DNA from: Pseudomonadota bacterium
Lineage (GTDB): Bacteria > Pseudomonadota > Gammaproteobacteria > JAKAQQ01
Length of the DNA: 8,003 bases
Direction of reading: 5' to 3'
Assembly (NCBI GenBank): GCA_021819635.1
Contig: JAKAQQ010000027.1
Location: forward strand, 1-8,003
Positions within the stretch are counted from its first letter, which is position 1. Every line of letters begins with the position of its first letter. Shown piece by piece: positions 6,930 to 8,003 of the stretch. The position numbers and the translations under genes were made by a program. The notes under the pieces are model-generated. The model was not told the DNA's origin. It saw only the letters and a list, made by a program, of their open reading frames with translations, and did not search any database.

Positions 6930-8003
6930 ATGCGCCGCTTTGCCCTTGTCCTCGCGATCGTTCCCGCCCTCGCCGCCGTCGCGGCGGCGGCCCCGGTTCC
7001 CCAGGGGGGGCGGCTTCTCGCCTTGACCCTGATTCGCGACGGGGCCCGCACGGTGATCCGGATGCGCCTGGACCGGCGCGTCGGTCACACCCTCTTCACG
7101 CTCACGCGCCCCGATCGACTCGTCGTCGATCTTCGCGACACGACAAGCGCGCTTGCGGCGCGGACGCGGGGGGCCGGCGTTGTCCGGGACGTGCGGTTTG
7201 GCCGGCACGGCTCCGCGCTCCGGCTCGTCTTTGACCTCCGGCGAACCGTCCTCCCCCGAAGTTTTTACGACGTTCACGGACCGGACGGAAGTCACGTGCT
7301 CGTGCTCGTCCTCCTTCCCCGGGGGGGCGGCGCCCCCCCTCGTCCGGTGCTCGTGGCGCGGCGGCTCCGCCGGGGTCTCAAACCGATTGTGGTCTGCATC
7401 GACCCCGGGCACGGGGGCATCGACTCGGGGGCCATCGGCCCGAACGGCCTTGAAGAAAAAGTTGTCACGTTGGCGGTCGGTCTTCGGGTCCGCCGGGATC
7501 TCGAGACGGTGCCGGGCATCCGCGTGGTCATGACACGCACCGGCGACTACTACGTCTCGTTACGCCAGCGCCGCCGGATCTGCCAGCGTGCCCACGGCCA
7601 GTTGTACGTTGCGATTCACGCCAACTCCTACCCCGATCGGGCGATTTCCGGGGCCATGGTTTTCGCGCTTTCCCGACACGGGGCCACGAGCACCTTGGCG
7701 CGCTGGGAAGCCCGCAGCGAAAACGATCAGGCCGCCCGCGCCCACGAGGAAGTGTATTCGGTCGATCTCCGGCATCGGAGCCCGGGGCTGCGTCGCGTTC
7801 TCCTCAATCTCGCCCAGACCGCCACGATCCACGAAAGCCTCAAGCTCGGTCGGGCGCTCATCCGCACGCTGGGTCGCTTCATTCCTCTTCACGACGGGAC
7901 GGTGCAGCAGGCCGATTTCGCGGTCCTCCGCACCCCGGACATCCCCTCGGTTCTGATCGAGACGGCGTTCATCACCAACCCGGTCCAGGCCCGCGAGTTG
8001 ACG
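6930..8003 (+). CDS. amiC: N-acetylmuramoyl-L-alanine amidase (AMIN + Amidase_3), 3'-truncated by window edge
   Basis: Periplasmic zinc amidase that cuts the bond between MurNAc and L-Ala of peptidoglycan, used to split septal wall in daughter-cell separation. The frame is open to the last base, giving 358 codons with the C-terminus missing. Residues about 1-22 form a signal peptide (MRR, then an Ala-rich hydrophobic core); RRFAL only weakly resembles a Tat motif. An AMIN domain, which targets the septum or wall, spans about 28-130 with RPDRLVVDLRD (60-70). The catalytic domain starts near 152: IDPGHGG gives zinc ligand H161, GLEEK gives E176, VAIHANS gives H230, and VLIETAFITN gives catalytic E344. 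The segment about 250-310 matches the AmiB/AmiC regulatory region that holds an autoinhibitory helix. The ATG at 6930 follows the previous stop by 37 bases with no strong ribosome site. An in-frame GTG at 6864 would add 22 residues and overlap the upstream gene. AmiC and AmiB cannot be separated without the C-terminus, where a LysM domain might lie. Confidence 0.93.
   Translation, partial: MRRFALVLAIVPALAAVAAAAPVPQGGRLLALTLIRDGARTVIRMRLDRRVGHTLFTLTRPDRLVVDLRDTTSALAARTRGAGVVRDVRFGRHGSALRLVFDLRRTVLPRSFYDVHGPDGSHVLVLVLLPRGGGAPPRPVLVARRLRRGLKPIVVCIDPGHGGIDSGAIGPNGLEEKVVTLAVGLRVRRDLETVPGIRVVMTRTGDYYVSLRQRRRICQRAHGQLYVAIHANSYPDRAISGAMVFALSRHGATSTLARWEARSENDQAARAHEEVYSVDLRHRSPGLRRVLLNLAQTATIHESLKLGRALIRTLGRFIPLHDGTVQQADFAVLRTPDIPSVLIETAFITNPVQARELT

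Noticed and set aside
6972..6988. 7-bp GC hairpin (GCCGCCG, 3-base loop, CGGCGGC) early in the amidase gene
   Set aside because: It falls in the Ala-rich signal-peptide core, where GCC/GCG codon runs produce such repeats by chance. No T-tract or other regulatory context supports a role.
4991..7051. 686-codon open frame on the - strand across the phosphodiesterase gene
   Set aside because: It lies antisense to a gene with clear PAS, GGDEF and EAL motifs. Its translation shows no recognisable family or domain and is rich in Arg, Gly, Pro and His, as expected from the complement of GC-rich codons.

Overview
This is a GC-rich window (roughly two thirds G+C by eye) with dense genes all on the + strand. 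It suggests a Gram-negative proteobacterium, most likely a gammaproteobacterium. The grounds are a bifunctional PutA, a single-chain Escherichia-type iron-sulfur serine deaminase, a CHASE-like/PAS/GGDEF/EAL signalling protein and a periplasmic AMIN-type cell-division amidase. The genus cannot be fixed from the sequence alone.

Layout: (1) bases 2-2743, the 3' part of putA, cut by the left window edge, with proline dehydrogenase and P5C dehydrogenase domains and a type A C-terminus. (2) A 55-base gap, 2744-2798, holding a strong imperfect hairpin and an extended -10-like element next to the following start codon. (3) bases 2799-4163, sdaA, a complete single-chain L-serine ammonia-lyase. (4) bases 4157-6892, overlapping the end of sdaA, a membrane-anchored c-di-GMP protein with a degenerate GEDEF motif and an apparently intact EAL domain. 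(5) a 37-base gap, with a possible promoter overlapping the end of the previous gene. (6) bases 6930-8003, an N-acetylmuramoyl-L-alanine amidase (AMIN + Amidase_3) that runs off the right edge.

PutA converts proline to glutamate and feeds electrons to quinone. SdaA converts serine to pyruvate and ammonia. The two neighbours therefore form a small amino-acid catabolism cluster. The signalling gene appears translationally coupled to sdaA, which may link amino-acid use to c-di-GMP turnover; that link is inference. The amidase probably belongs to a separate cell-envelope function.

No mobile element, CRISPR array, tRNA, rRNA or clearly new multi-gene system was seen. The most notable points are the GEDEF-EAL architecture (the same motif variant as the GTP-activated Caulobacter phosphodiesterase PdeA), the 7-base overlap that places the next start codon across the codon for SdaA's predicted C-terminal cluster-ligand cysteine, and the hairpin plus -10 element in the putA-sdaA gap.
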